A stretch of DNA of 64,000 bases, from contig NZ_AHWA01000006.1 in the NCBI RefSeq assembly GCF_000247645.1, positions 186,001-250,000 of the forward strand, given 5' to 3'. Made by a program: the position numbers and the translations under genes. The notes below the pieces were generated by a model. It was given only the letters and a program-made list of their open reading frames with translations, did no database searches and was not told where the DNA came from. Positions 51,756 to 62,600 of the stretch are shown here, piece after piece (the stretch's first letter is position 1; each line of letters starts with the position of its first letter). This DNA is from Salinibacterium sp. PAMC 21357 (GTDB taxonomy: Bacteria > Actinomycetota > Actinomycetes > Actinomycetales > Microbacteriaceae).

Positions 51756-52654
51756 GTCTCGCCATCCGTTCGACAAGAGCTCGAACACGCCGGTCTCGCG
51801 AAGATGTAGTGATGCGGTTGCTGCCGCGACCGCTCATGGTGTCGATCGTGGTTTTTCTGCTGCTCGTTGTGCTCATCCCGATCCTGTATATCTTTATGGC
51901 GTCGATCAACTCAGACGTCAGTATCGTTCGTGGTGACTTTTGGCCGAGAGACATCTCATTCACGAACTATGTCGACATCTGGAGCACCGTTCAATTAGGT
52001 AAGGGCCTGATTAACAGTGTTCTGGTGGCGGGCTCGGTTGCCATCGTCAGCGCCTTCCTCGCGGTAGCGATGGCGTACGTCCTTGTGCGCTATCAATTCT
52101 TCGGGCGCCTCACGATTCTCCGCGCGCTATTGGCGTTGCAGTCCATTCCGGGAACTCTCATCCTGCTGCCTGTCTTCGTACTGTTCTCCAGTATTTCCAC
52201 CATTATCGGTGTGCAAATCATTGGTACCCGCGGAGCACTCTTCGTGACTTACCTGACGTTCGCGCTTCCGTTCTCGACCTGGGTGATGGTGACCTATCTG
52301 CGAGGACTGCCACGCGAGCTGGAAGAAGCGGCCCGCATCGACGGAGCGTCGTCGTGGACAATTCTTACCCGGATCATCGTTCCTTTGAGCTGGCCAGGCA
52401 TCGTCGTCTCCGGAATATTCGCATTCTTGCTTGGCTGGAATGACGTGCTTTTCGCTTCCGTCATTACCAACCCGAGCACTCGAACGGTGGCGGTGTCGCT
52501 CCAAATTTTCGGGGCAACCGCAGAAGGCGGCGCCGTTCCTATCTACGGGCAAATGATGGCGGCTTCCCTCGTCTGTGCGGTCCCCGTTGTCGTTTTGTAT
52601 CTCGTATTCCAGCGCTACCTCGTCGGTGGCCTCACTGCAGGAGGAGTCAAATGA
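51752..52654 (+). CDS. ABC sugar transporter permease (MalG/UgpE type)
   Basis: A 300-residue permease with six membrane helices. The EAA loop LPRELEEAARIDGASSWTI is clear, and ending helices lead to a YLVGGLTAGGVK tail, typical of MalG-type partners. The long basic start (SLAIRSTRARTRRSRED) precedes the first helix. It overlaps both neighbours by 4 bases, so translation is coupled with the other permease and the first isomerase. Confidence 0.94.
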   Translation: MSLAIRSTRARTRRSREDVVMRLLPRPLMVSIVVFLLLVVLIPILYIFMASINSDVSIVRGDFWPRDISFTNYVDIWSTVQLGKGLINSVLVAGSVAIVSAFLAVAMAYVLVRYQFFGRLTILRALLALQSIPGTLILLPVFVLFSSISTIIGVQIIGTRGALFVTYLTFALPFSTWVMVTYLRGLPRELEEAARIDGASSWTILTRIIVPLSWPGIVVSGIFAFLLGWNDVLFASVITNPSTRTVAVSLQIFGATAEGGAVPIYGQMMAASLVCAVPVVVLYLVFQRYLVGGLTAGGVK

Positions 52655-53490
52655 GTAATGGTGAATGGCTGCTCTCAGGGTTCGGCGATGAAATAGCGGA
52701 GGATCCGCACGTTCAGATTTCAGTTCTTCAAGCACTGGGGGCGAATTTCATTGAGGTGCGAAGCGCTTGGGGAATCAACATCGTCGATCTCGACACAGCT
52801 GACCTCGCGCGACTGAGGGCGATCCTTGGCGAACGTCACATGAAAGTTTCGGCGATCGCGAGCCCTGTGGGCAAGGTCGACGTCACTGTTCCGGTCGAAG
52901 CAGAAGTTGCACGCCTCAAGCGTGCCATCGCGGCGGCTCACCTTCTCGAGAGCCGCTACATCCGCATATTTTCATTCTTTCGTTCGCCCGATGTCACTGT
53001 TGAGAGCACCCGTGATGCCGTGCTCGAACGCATGAGCGCCCTCGCTGCTGAGGCAGAGCGCGAGGGGGTGGTTCTCGTTCACGAGAACGAGAAAGACATT
53101 TACGGAGACACCCCAGACCGGGTGCTGGACATCATTGAATCTGTCGGTTCAGCGTCGTTAAAAGTCGCTTGGGATAACGCGAACTTTGTGCAGGTCGGAG
53201 TGAAGCCGTTCACCGATGGATACGCGCAACTCCGGCCACACCTCGAGTATCTGCAAGTGAAAGATGCGATTGCGACGACCGGCGAGGTTGTCCCTGCCGG
53301 CGAAGGCGATGGTCAGCTTCACGAAACAATCGCCGCCCTGCACGACGACGGCTACGCGGGCTTCGCGTCGCTCGAGCCGCATCTCGGCTCCCAACACGTC
53401 CTGGGCGGATTCTCCGGTCCTCACGAATTTGGACGCGCAGCCCGCGCCTTCGCTCAACTGACCTCAACCATTGGAGTAAAGATCGTATGA
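52651..53490 (+). CDS. Sugar phosphate isomerase/epimerase (TIM barrel, first copy)
   Basis: A 279-residue xylose-isomerase-like TIM-barrel protein (AP endonuclease 2 family). Residues that suit the metal site are Glu in VLVHENEKD, Asp in KVAWDNANF, and Glu in ASLEPH near the end. The segment KVSAIASPVGKVDVT follows the second barrel strand. The substrate is unknown. Members include hydroxypyruvate isomerase, inosose dehydratase and tagatose epimerase-like enzymes. It overlaps the permease and oxidoreductase genes by 4 bases each, so it is part of the operon. A second relative lies two genes downstream. Confidence 0.87.
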   Translation: MSNGEWLLSGFGDEIAEDPHVQISVLQALGANFIEVRSAWGINIVDLDTADLARLRAILGERHMKVSAIASPVGKVDVTVPVEAEVARLKRAIAAAHLLESRYIRIFSFFRSPDVTVESTRDAVLERMSALAAEAEREGVVLVHENEKDIYGDTPDRVLDIIESVGSASLKVAWDNANFVQVGVKPFTDGYAQLRPHLEYLQVKDAIATTGEVVPAGEGDGQLHETIAALHDDGYAGFASLEPHLGSQHVLGGFSGPHEFGRAARAFAQLTSTIGVKIV

Positions 53491-54611
53491 CCGCGCTCAA
53501 CGTTGCCATCGTCGGAAACGGCATCATCGGTTACAACCACGCCAAAGCGATAGTCGCGCACGGCGGCCTCGACATCACCGTCCTTATCGATGCCGCGCCG
53601 AAAGCCAGCGCTGCGCTTGCCGATTTCATCGAAAACGATCTTCATCGGGAGCGGCCAACAATCGCATCCTCGATCGCTGAAGCGCCGCGGGTCGATATCG
53701 TCGTCATCTGCACACCGAGCGGGCTTCACGTGGCTCTCGCAGAGGAAGCTATCGCTGCAGGGAGCAATGTCGTCATCGAGAAGCCGCTCGACAGCAACCT
53801 GCCCCGAGCGCGGCGTATTGCTGAGCTAGCGCTCGCGGCAGAATCCAGTGGCCTCGTTGTCTCAGTGATTAGCCAGCATCGATTCGACCCCGCGAGCGTT
53901 GTGGTCCGCGAAGCGGTAGAGGGAGGGCTTTTCGGGCGCATCACCTCTGCTGTTGCATCTGTGCCGTGGTGGCGGTCGCAGGAATATTACGACTCCGGAA
54001 CATGGCGTGGCACGTGGGAACTCGACGGTGGGGGCGCGGTGATGAATCAGGGCGTGCACACGGTTGACTTGCTTCGCTGGTTTTTAGGGACCCCTGTCAC
54101 TGTGAGCGCCGAGACTGCGTGCCTTGCTCATGACAGCATCGAGGTCGAAGACACCGCTGTCGCGACAATTCGCTTCGAGTCCGGTGCGCTTGCGGTCGTT
54201 CACGCAACGACGGCGGCGTTCCCCGGGATGAGCGTCAGCCTGCATGTTCACGGATCTCGTGGCTCCGCGATCATCCAAGACGACCAACTCGCATATTTTC
54301 ATGTTGCCGATGCGGGCGACGATAGCGAGGTTCTCAATCAGGCTGCGTCCGTGGTTGATCCCGAAGAGATTTTCGGGGCGCCCAAGGATGAAGAGTGGTT
54401 CATGATCGGTCACCGTCGACAATACGAAGACATCGTGCACGCTATCGAAACGAGGTCAATGCCCAGTGTGCGCGTTGACGATGCGTTGCTTTCGCTCGCC
54501 CTTGTCGACGCGATTTACATCTCGGCGACCCGCCATTCCCCCGTGCTCTTTGCCGACGTACTCGCGGGAAAATACGACAACTCAACTCGCGTAACAGGTG
54601 GTGCTCTGTGA
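53487..54611 (+). CDS. Gfo/Idh/MocA-family oxidoreductase
   Basis: A 374-residue NAD(P)-dependent sugar oxidoreductase. The N-terminal Rossmann fold reads NVAIVGNGIIGYNHAKAI, followed by VVICTPSGLHVALAEEAI and VVIEKPLDSN, where the EKP Lys is the catalytic residue of this family. The C-terminal alpha/beta domain has GGGAVMNQGVHTVDLLRWFLG, with the conserved His and Asp. It sits between the two isomerase/epimerase genes, a combination used for stepwise oxidation and isomerisation of sugars, such as inositol or a glucoside keto pathway. The exact substrate is not evident. Confidence 0.92.
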   Translation: MTALNVAIVGNGIIGYNHAKAIVAHGGLDITVLIDAAPKASAALADFIENDLHRERPTIASSIAEAPRVDIVVICTPSGLHVALAEEAIAAGSNVVIEKPLDSNLPRARRIAELALAAESSGLVVSVISQHRFDPASVVVREAVEGGLFGRITSAVASVPWWRSQEYYDSGTWRGTWELDGGGAVMNQGVHTVDLLRWFLGTPVTVSAETACLAHDSIEVEDTAVATIRFESGALAVVHATTAAFPGMSVSLHVHGSRGSAIIQDDQLAYFHVADAGDDSEVLNQAASVVDPEEIFGAPKDEEWFMIGHRRQYEDIVHAIETRSMPSVRVDDALLSLALVDAIYISATRHSPVLFADVLAGKYDNSTRVTGGAL

Positions 54612-55483
54612 AATTCTCGGTGTTCACCGCCTCGACACCGGACTGGGAACCCGAAGAAGCTGCACGAGTTCTCGCTAAACAGGGCTGGGATGGTGTGGAA
54701 TGGCGCATCACTGACCAGAAACCGGCCGCTGAGCCGGGCTTTTGGCAAGGCAATCGCGCGACCTGGCCACTCACCGGCTTAGAGGCGTCGCTGCCCCATA
54801 TCGCCGCGGTCACCCGTGAGGCGGGGCTCGAATTCTCGGGAATCGGTGGCTACGCGCGCTGTGACAACCAGGTTGATGTCGAACGCATGCTCGCGGCCAC
54901 GGCCGAGCTCGGCGCTCGGCAGGTGCGGGTAACTGTTCCCAAGCGAGGCGACGGCGATTACCGCGATGCTTTTGCTCAGGCCCGCACTGACTTCGAGTGG
55001 GTAGCGTCGCGTGCTGAAGCGCATGGCGTTAAAGCGCTCGTGGAACTGCATCATGAAACGCTGACGGCGTCAGCATCCGCTGCTTTGCGTCTCGTTGACG
55101 GTCTCGACCCCGCCCACGTCGGGATCATTCACGACCTGGGGAATTTGCTGATCGAGGGTTACGAAGAGCACCTGTCGGCCTTTCAGATGCTGGGGGACTA
55201 CCTCGCGCACATTCATGTAAAGAACTTGGCATGGCACGCTGAACCGGAAGCCGACGGCGTAACGGGGTGGGCCCACAAGTGGGCTCCGTTGGCGACCGGT
55301 CAGGCAGATGTTCGCGCATATTTTAGGGACCTCGCCACTATCGGCTATGACGGTTGGGTTACCCTCGAAGACTTTTCGACCGAGGTTCCTCTTGAGCAGC
55401 GAACGCAGGAGAATCTGAACTTCGTGCGTGACGCCGCCTATCGAGCTGCCCACACCGTGGAGAAATCGCCGGGCGATGAGTGA
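54608..55483 (+). CDS. Sugar phosphate isomerase/epimerase (TIM barrel, second copy)
   Basis: A 291-residue xylose-isomerase-like TIM-barrel protein. Motifs are WDGVEWRITDQKP near residue 30, the metal-site Glu in VELHHETLTA, Asp and His in VGIIHDLGNLL and HIHVKNLAWH, and the terminal Glu in WVTLEDFSTE. It is different from the copy at 52651, so the two probably act on different intermediates. The GTG start overlaps the oxidoreductase gene by 4 bases; the stop overlaps the fructuronate reductase gene by 8. Confidence 0.87.
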   Translation: MKFSVFTASTPDWEPEEAARVLAKQGWDGVEWRITDQKPAAEPGFWQGNRATWPLTGLEASLPHIAAVTREAGLEFSGIGGYARCDNQVDVERMLAATAELGARQVRVTVPKRGDGDYRDAFAQARTDFEWVASRAEAHGVKALVELHHETLTASASAALRLVDGLDPAHVGIIHDLGNLLIEGYEEHLSAFQMLGDYLAHIHVKNLAWHAEPEADGVTGWAHKWAPLATGQADVRAYFRDLATIGYDGWVTLEDFSTEVPLEQRTQENLNFVRDAAYRAAHTVEKSPGDE

Positions 55484-56816
55484 CGTACGAGCGCCTGTGA
55501 GAATGGCGCACTTGGGCTTGGGGGCGTTTCATCGCGCCCACCAGGCGTGGTACACCCAGCGCGCGAACGACCTCAGCGACCTAGCGTGGGGCATCGAAGC
55601 CTTCAGCGGCCAACGTCGAGAGCTCGTTGATGCGCTGAACGCCCAGGGCAATAGGTACACCCTCATCATTCGCAACTCCGCGCGCGACGTGCCGCTCACG
55701 ATCTCCAGCGTGGTCCGTGCTTCTGCGGGCACAGACGGCGAGCGGTGGCGGACGGTGCTTGCGGATCCGGCGGTCAGCGTTCTCACCCTCACCATCACGG
55801 AATCGGGGTACTCTCTCGACGCTGCCATCGACGCGGACGAACTGGCTCTAAGCTCCGATAACGATGCGGCCATGTCCAGCGCTCCGGGGCGAATCGTCGA
55901 CGGCCTCCGCGCTCGCCGCCGGGCTGGCTCCGGTGCGCTTGCGATCATCAGTTGCGACAACCTCCCTCGCAACGGAGAGGTTACTCGCTCTTCGGTGCTT
56001 GGGCTCGCTGCGCGCTGTGATCCGCAGCTCGCTAAGTGGATCGATGAGAACGTCTCGTTCGTCTCGAGCATGGTCGATCGGATCACGCCAGCAACAACCG
56101 AGGACGATCTGGCTGCCGTGCTTTCCCTCACCGGGCGCCACGACCGTGTTCCTGTCATCACTGAGCCGTTCACTGAGTGGATTCTCAGTGGGGAATTCCC
56201 GGCCGGCCGGCCGGCGTGGGAGAAGGGAGGAGCCCGATTCGTCGATGATCTCGCCCCTTTCGAAAACCGCAAACTTTGGCTCCTTAACGCTGCCCACTCG
56301 CTGTTGGCCTATGTGGGCATCTTTCGAGGGCACGAGACGATCGATGAAGCTATGGCCGACTCGTGGTGCGCCGCTCATGTTGAAGTGCTATGGGGCGAAG
56401 CGCGAGCAATTCTTGACCTTCCGGATGTCGAGATCGACGCCACACTCTCCGCGCTCCGATCGCGCTTCAGTAACGTCCGCATCCGGCACCGCCTCGCACA
56501 GGTTGCCGTCGATGGCTCCCACAAGCTGCCGCAGCGCGTCGTCGATGTTCAGCGTCGTCGTATTGAGTCGCAATTACCTGTCGGCTCGGCCGGTGCCCTT
56601 GTGATCGCCGGATGGCTGGTGCACTTGCGCGACTACCCGTCGATGGTGTCAGACGCGAGAGTTGGTGAACTGTCCGAGAGTCTTCCGGGGCTGACAGCAT
56701 CCGAACAGATCGACGCGGTGCTGCACCTCGTCGCGCCCGACCTCGTCGGTGAGCTTGCGCCGCCCGTTGCTGAAGCATTGCAATCTCTCGAACTATCTCG
56801 AAAGGACCAACCGTGA
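55476..56816 (+). CDS. uxuB: Mannitol dehydrogenase-family protein, probable fructuronate reductase
   Basis: A 446-residue long-chain polyol dehydrogenase. The nucleotide-binding start [18 protein letters not shown], then [43 protein letters not shown] and [16 protein letters not shown] (the catalytic Lys-Asn-His set) mark the family. Fructuronate reductase (UxuB) reduces D-fructuronate to D-mannonate. The assignment to UxuB rather than mannitol or altronate enzymes rests on uxaC nearby and ManD directly downstream. The ATG at 55476 overlaps the previous gene. Confidence 0.85.
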   Translation: MSDVRAPVRMAHLGLGAFHRAHQAWYTQRANDLSDLAWGIEAFSGQRRELVDALNAQGNRYTLIIRNSARDVPLTISSVVRASAGTDGERWRTVLADPAVSVLTLTITESGYSLDAAIDADELALSSDNDAAMSSAPGRIVDGLRARRRAGSGALAIISCDNLPRNGEVTRSSVLGLAARCDPQLAKWIDENVSFVSSMVDRITPATTEDDLAAVLSLTGRHDRVPVITEPFTEWILSGEFPAGRPAWEKGGARFVDDLAPFENRKLWLLNAAHSLLAYVGIFRGHETIDEAMADSWCAAHVEVLWGEARAILDLPDVEIDATLSALRSRFSNVRIRHRLAQVAVDGSHKLPQRVVDVQRRRIESQLPVGSAGALVIAGWLVHLRDYPSMVSDARVGELSESLPGLTASEQIDAVLHLVAPDLVGELAPPVAEALQSLELSRKDQP

Positions 56817-58051
56817 TTATCCACTCTGCCGAGGTCATTGTTACAAGCCCGGATCGAAATTTTGTCACTCTCAGACTGACGACCGATGATGGGCTCGTCG
56901 GGCTGGGCGACGCAACGCTTAACGGCAGAGAGCTCGCGGTGGTGTCCTATCTTCGCGATCATGTCGTTCCACTTCTTATCGGCCGAGACGCCCACACGAT
57001 CGAAGACACGTGGCAGTTTCTCTATCGAAGCGCGTACTGGCGTCGTGGTCCGGTCACGATGGCAGCGATTGCGGCCGTTGACGTCGCGCTCTGGGACATT
57101 AAGGCCCAGGCGGCAGGTATGCCTCTTTACCAGCTCCTCGGAGGAGCATCCCGAACCGGGCTGTTGGCGTATGGGCATGCGTCGGGCAAGACAACGAGTG
57201 AATTATTCGACAGCGTGCGAGAGCACCAAGAAGCCGGGTACCAGGCGATTCGCATCCAAACGGGAGTGCCTGGCCTTCGGTCGATTTATGGAATTGCTTC
57301 GAACGAGACCTTCGACGGAAATAGTGGTGTGCGCTACGACCATGAGCCGGCTCAACGCGGCGCATTCCCCGCCGAAGAAGACTGGGACACTCGCAGCTAC
57401 TTGCGTCACGTTCCGACAGTCTTTGAAGCAGTGCGCAATGAGTTTGGCCCCGAGCTTCCCTTGCTGCACGATGGCCACCACCGGATGACGCCCATACAGG
57501 CTGCACAGCTGGGCAAGTCGCTCGAACCCTATGACCTCTTCTGGCTCGAGGACTGCACTCCTGCCGAGAACCAGGAGGCGCTGCGACTTGTGCGTCAGCA
57601 CACCACGACGCCGCTGGCTATCGGCGAGATCTTCAATAGTGTCTGGGACTACCAGCAGATCATTCGGGAACAGCTCATCGACTATGTACGGAGTGCTGTT
57701 ACTCACACCGGCGGAATCTCTCACTTGAAGAAGATTCTTGACTATGCCGGCCAATACCAGATCAAGTCCGGGATGCATGGGCCTACCGACATCTCACCGG
57801 TGGGCATGGCTGCTGCAATGCACCTCGGTATGGCTATTCACAACTTTGGCATTCAGGAGTACATGAAGCACGGAGAGAAGACGAATGCTGTCTTCAATCA
57901 GTCGTTCACTTGGAACAACGGAATGCTTCACCCGGGCAACAAGCCAGGGCTCGGAGTCACGCTCGACGTCGACGAGGCCGGCAAGTACCCCTACGAACAG
58001 GCTTACCTTCCTTACAATCGACTTGCCGACGGCACCGTCCACGATTGGTAG
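56813..58051 (+). CDS. manD: D-mannonate dehydratase, enolase superfamily (ManD/RspA)
   Basis: A 412-residue enolase-superfamily dehydratase that would convert D-mannonate to 2-keto-3-deoxy-D-gluconate. Visible features are [38 protein letters not shown], the metal and catalytic residues in [26 protein letters not shown], then [15 protein letters not shown] and FGIQEYM. The Tyr-Arg loop and His in DGHHR are hallmarks of ManD, unrelated to the iron-dependent UxuA. The GTG start overlaps the reductase gene by 4 bases. It is the last gene of the operon. KDG kinase and KDPG aldolase are not in the window. Confidence 0.92.
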   Translation: MIIHSAEVIVTSPDRNFVTLRLTTDDGLVGLGDATLNGRELAVVSYLRDHVVPLLIGRDAHTIEDTWQFLYRSAYWRRGPVTMAAIAAVDVALWDIKAQAAGMPLYQLLGGASRTGLLAYGHASGKTTSELFDSVREHQEAGYQAIRIQTGVPGLRSIYGIASNETFDGNSGVRYDHEPAQRGAFPAEEDWDTRSYLRHVPTVFEAVRNEFGPELPLLHDGHHRMTPIQAAQLGKSLEPYDLFWLEDCTPAENQEALRLVRQHTTTPLAIGEIFNSVWDYQQIIREQLIDYVRSAVTHTGGISHLKKILDYAGQYQIKSGMHGPTDISPVGMAAAMHLGMAIHNFGIQEYMKHGEKTNAVFNQSFTWNNGMLHPGNKPGLGVTLDVDEAGKYPYEQAYLPYNRLADGTVHDW

Positions 58052-58093
58052 AGCAGACTGCGACTTCCGAACGGATGCTAGTTAGGTAACGTG

Positions 58094-58304
58094 TATCATT
58101 GGCCGTTGAACTTCGGCGAGGGAACCATCCGGTTCCGTTATCGACGCGGCGGGCAAGTCACAGGGCTTTTCCTCACGTGGCAGATCACCGATCTGCCGGC
58201 GTTCGAGTTGAACAACAGACACTGATCTGGGCACTACTCCACAGGACACAATTGCACTGGGGACGACTGCCCATTACGGACCACTGGTCCTCTAGGAGAT
58301 AACA
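58094..58304 (+). promoter_or_regulatory. Structured 5' leader of rplY
   Basis: The gap before rplY contains three perfect hairpins: GGAACC-ATCC-GGTTCC (58121-58136), GGCAGATC-ACC-GATCTGCC (58179-58197) and GGACC-ACT-GGTCC (58278-58290). The last ends 4 bases before the AGGAG ribosome-binding site. A -10-like TATCAT is at 58094-58099 without a clear -35. The arrangement suggests a regulated leader, possibly autogenous control by L25, but I do not recognise a known riboswitch or leader class. Confidence 0.45.
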
Positions 58305-58925
58305 ATGGCTAAGCCAGGCGTTAACCACGTAGTCACGGATGCCCGTGAATCCTTCGGCAAGGGTGCTGCTCGCAAGCTCCGTGCCCTGGGCAAGATCCCC
58401 GCCGTCATCTACGGTCACGGCACCGACCCCATCCACGTTGCCCTCCCGGGTCACGAAATCGGACTCATCCTGCGCAAGTCGAACCAGATCTTGGACCTCG
58501 ACATCAACGGCAAGAGCCAGCTCGCGCTGGTCAAGGATGTTCAGAAAGACCCCGTTCGCCAGATCATCGAGCACATCGACCTCGTCGTCATCCGCAAGGG
58601 TGAGAAGGTCATCGTTGATGTACCGATCCACGTCACTGGTGAGCCCGCGCCCGGTACCATCTACAACCTCGACGCACCGACCATCTCGGTTGAGGCTGAA
58701 GCAACTCACATTCCTGAGTACTTCACCGTTGACATCGATGGCAACGAAGAGGGCGACCACGTCTACGCCAAGGACGTCACCCTCATCGAGGGCTCGAACC
58801 TGCTTTCCGACCCCGACCTTCTCGTGGTCCTCGTGAGCATGCCTCGTTCGTCGGTTGAAGCTGAAGCTGCTGAAGAAGTAGCCGCAGCCGTTGCTGCCGA
58901 CGCCGCTGCAGAGGCTGCTGAATAA
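58305..58925 (+). CDS. rplY: 50S ribosomal protein L25/CTC
   Basis: A 206-residue two-domain (CTC/TL5) form of the 5S-rRNA-binding protein L25. The N-terminal domain has [30 protein letters not shown] and binds 5S rRNA; the C-terminal beta domain starts near [11 protein letters not shown] and has [18 protein letters not shown]. The tail is an Ala/Glu-rich run ([19 protein letters not shown]), normal for actinobacteria. AGGAG lies 6 bases upstream of the ATG. Pth follows after 26 bases, a conserved pair. Confidence 0.97.
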   Translation: MAKPGVNHVVTDARESFGKGAARKLRALGKIPAVIYGHGTDPIHVALPGHEIGLILRKSNQILDLDINGKSQLALVKDVQKDPVRQIIEHIDLVVIRKGEKVIVDVPIHVTGEPAPGTIYNLDAPTISVEAEATHIPEYFTVDIDGNEEGDHVYAKDVTLIEGSNLLSDPDLLVVLVSMPRSSVEAEAAEEVAAAVAADAAAEAAE

Positions 58926-58951
58926 TTCGTTTCTTTCGTAAGCGAGAAATC

Positions 58952-59533
58952 GTGGATGACCAATGGTTAGTAGTCGGGCTCGGTAACCCCGGGCCCGGCT
59001 ACGCCGGTAATCGCCACAACGTGGGCCACATGGTGCTGGCCCATTTGGCAGACGAGTCGTCTGCCACTTTCAAGAACCACAAATCCAATGCTGCGGTCGC
59101 TGAAGGCCGCAGCTTTGGTGCTGGCCCCAAGCTGATTCTGGCTAAGCCCAATTCATTCATGAATCTTTCGGGTGGCCCCGTTGCTGCCCTCATGCGGTTC
59201 TACAAGATTCCCGTTGAACGCCTCATCGTCGTGCACGATGAGCTCGACATCGACTTCGACACTGTGAAGCTCAAGACTGGTGGCGGTCACGGCGGTCACA
59301 ACGGCATCCGTGATATCGCTGCTGCCGCTGGCTCGCCAGATTTCACCCGTGTTCGAGTGGGCATCGGTCGCCCGCCCGGTCGCCAACCCGCCGCCGACTT
59401 TGTGCTGCGTGACTTTTCGGGCGAAGAACGCAAAGCCTTGCCCAATCTTCTGAGTGATGCTGCGGATGCGGTCACCATGGTCGCGAGCGAAGGCCTCGAA
59501 GCCGCGCAACAGCGTTTCCATAGCCCGCGCTAG
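58952..59533 (+). CDS. pth: Peptidyl-tRNA hydrolase
   Basis: A 193-residue esterase that releases peptides from dropped-off peptidyl-tRNA. The N-terminus [23 protein letters not shown] has the catalytic His and the Asn that binds the peptide; [13 protein letters not shown] and [30 protein letters not shown] complete the active site. The GTG start at 58952 has GTAAGCGAG upstream. It lies between rplY and mfd, the usual actinobacterial order. Confidence 0.96.
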   Translation: MDDQWLVVGLGNPGPGYAGNRHNVGHMVLAHLADESSATFKNHKSNAAVAEGRSFGAGPKLILAKPNSFMNLSGGPVAALMRFYKIPVERLIVVHDELDIDFDTVKLKTGGGHGGHNGIRDIAAAAGSPDFTRVRVGIGRPPGRQPAADFVLRDFSGEERKALPNLLSDAADAVTMVASEGLEAAQQRFHSPR

Positions 59534-59623
59534 CTGCCTCTGGTGCCCTAGCGACGCCGCTTGACCGCTGCGCTGTGGGTGAACTCGCACTGTGCTGTCG
59601 GTAGCCGCGAGTAGACTCCTCCG

Positions 59624-62600
59624 GTGACTCTTGACGGACTTATCTCAGCACTTTCGCGCGCCAAAACTGTGCAGAACGCGCTGCGATTTTCGCAGCACAG
59701 CGCAGACTTCTCCCTCGTCGAAGGTCTGAGAGCCCCTTTATTGGGCGGGCTATTAACGCAGTCGAAGGCGCCGCGCTCGCTGCTTGCGATCACAGCGACT
59801 GGCCGCGAATCAGAATCTTTGCGTCGTTCGCTGACCAGCTATCTTCCTGATGCGCAGGTTGTCGAGTTTCCGGCGTGGGAGACGCTTCCCCATGAACGGT
59901 TGAGCCCCAGTGCCGAAACTGTCGGCAAGCGCATGCAGGCGCTGCGCGATCTTGCGCGCTGGCAAGAGAACCCTGTCGGCCAATTTGTGTTGGTGGCTTC
60001 GGTGCGGGCAGCGCTGCAGCCCATCGCCGACAATCTCACAGCGATTGAGCCCATCGAGCTGAAGGCTGGCGGCCGCAACTACGATCTTTCGGCGCTGTCC
60101 GAGCGCCTTGTTGCATTGGCATATTCTCGCGTCGACATGGTGACCCGGCGCGGCGAGTTCGCGGTGCGCGGCGGAATTCTCGACGTGTTTGCGCCCAACC
60201 ACGAGCATCCATTGCGGCTTGAATTCTTTGGCGACGAGCTTGAGCAGTTGCGCGAATTCTCGGTTGCCGATCAGCGGTCCATCGATGGAGACATTCTGAC
60301 CGCCGAGCTGGTGCCGAGCCGCGAGGTGCTGCTGAGTGATTCTGTCCGCCAACGTGCGCGCGAAATGCAGCACGAGTTTCCGAGCCTCTCGACGATGCTC
60401 GCAAAAATCGCCGAGGGCATCCCCGTTGATGGAATGGAGTCGCTCGCGCCGGCGCTCGTCGACAAGCTCGTGCCCCTCACTCATTACTTGCCTGCGGATG
60501 CCGCAATCGCGGTGTTGTCGCCAGAAAAGGTGTCCTCCCGGGCCGTGAACCTCGCCGAAACGAACCGTGAATTTCTGAGCGCTGCGTGGAATGCGGCAAC
60601 GGCGGGAGCCGAAGCCCCCATTGATTTGGATGCCGGAGACTTTCTCACCCTTAATTCACTTCGAGAGTCTGCGGGTTCGCGCCCGTGGTGGACTCTCAGC
60701 ACGTTCGACTCGGGGGAGGCGGATGCCGAAAGCTTGCTCGATTCAGCGGAGGAAGCATCCGAATATGTGCGCATTGATGCCGCAGCAATGCCGACCTTTG
60801 CGGGAACCGTCGATGGCGCTCTCGATCATGTCGCACAGCTGCTGAACGACGGGTGGACGGTCGGAATCATTGCCGAGGGCGCTGGGCTTGTGGAGCGCAC
60901 CGCCAACCTGCTCGCTGAGCGTGAGCTCGCGGGGCGTGCTGTTGAGACGTTCCCGGCCGAGACTGAGCCGGGCGTTGCCTACCTGCTGCGGGCATCCGTG
61001 GATCATGGTTTTGCCGTTGAGAGCCTCAAGCTTGCGGTGCTCAGTGAAGGCGAGTTCTTTGGGCGTTCGGTGGGCTACGGCGCGCGCCCCACGCGCAAGT
61101 TGGCGACACGACGCAAGAACGTTGTTGACCCGATTCAGCTCAAGAGTGGCGACTTTGTGGTGCATCACACGCACGGCATCGGCAAATTCCTCGAGCTGGT
61201 GACGCGTGAAGTGAGCACTGGTGGCCGCAATGCGGTCAAGACTCAGCGCGAATTTTTGGTGCTCGAGTATGCGCCAAACAAGCGCGGTTACCCCGGCGAC
61301 AAACTGTATGTGCCCACCGATCAGCTCGACTTGCTGTCGCGCTATGTTGGCGGCGAAGCGCCAACCCTCAACAAGATGGGCGGCAGCGACTGGTCGGCCG
61401 CTAAGACCAAAGCGCGCAAGGCTGTGCGCGACATTGCTGTTGAGCTTGTGAAGCTCTACAGCGCCCGCATGGCCAGCAGAGGACATGCTTTTGGGGCCGA
61501 TACCCCCTGGCAGCGCGAGCTCGAAGAAGCGTTTGCCTTTGCCGAAACCCCCGATCAGCTCACCACGATCGATGAGGTCAAGGCCGACATGCAGAGCCCG
61601 GTCCCCATGGACCGGCTGCTGAGCGGTGACGTGGGATACGGCAAGACTGAGGTTGCGGTTCGGGCCGCCTTCAAGGCTGTTCAGGATGGCAAGCAAGTCG
61701 CCATGATCGTGCCAACTACTCTGCTCGTGCGTCAGCACATCGAGACCTTCGCTGATCGTTTTGCCGGATTCCCGGTGCATTTGCGAGCCCTCAGTCGCTT
61801 CCAGACCGACAAAGAATCGCGCGAAACCATCGCCGGCCTCGCCGACGGAACCGTGGATGTCGTTATCGGCACCCACCGTTTGCTGTCGAAAAATATTGCT
61901 TTCAAAGATCTCGGGCTCGTCATCATCGACGAAGAGCAACGCTTCGGTGTTGAGCACAAAGACGCTCTCAAGAAGCTCAAAACCAACGTTGATATTTTGG
62001 CGATGACGGCAACCCCCATTCCCCGAACTCTTGAAATGGCGGTGACGGGCATCCGCGAAATGTCGACACTGGCCACCCCGCCAGAAGACCGGCACCCCAT
62101 CCTCAGCTTCGTTGGCCCTTACTCGGAGCGCCAAGTTTCGGCAGCAATTCGCCGGGAATTGCTTCGCGAAGGGCAAATCTTCTACGTACACAACCGGGTT
62201 AGTTCCATCAACCGGGTGGCAGCGAAGCTTGCCGAGCTGGTTCCGGATGCTCGAATCGCTGTTGCGCACGGCCAACTACCCGAAGCCGTACTCGAGCAAG
62301 TGATGGTCGACTTCTGGGAGCGAAAATTTGATGTGCTCGTCTCGACCACGATCATTGAAACCGGGCTCGACATTGCTAACGCCAACACTCTGATCATCGA
62401 CCGTGCCGACAAGTATGGGCTCAGTCAGCTTCATCAGCTGCGTGGCCGCGTCGGTCGTGGTCGCGAACGGGCCTACGCCTACTTCCTCTATGACGAAGAA
62501 AAGCCGCTCAGCGAAACGGCTCACGAACGCCTCGACACCATAGCTGCCAACAACGAGCTGGGTGCTGGAATGCAGATCGCGCTCAAAGACCTAGAGATTC

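Noticed and set aside
60743-62275. Minus-strand open frame of 510 codons inside mfd
   Set aside because: Antisense shadow of the mfd helicase region; no ribosome-binding site or domain was seen.
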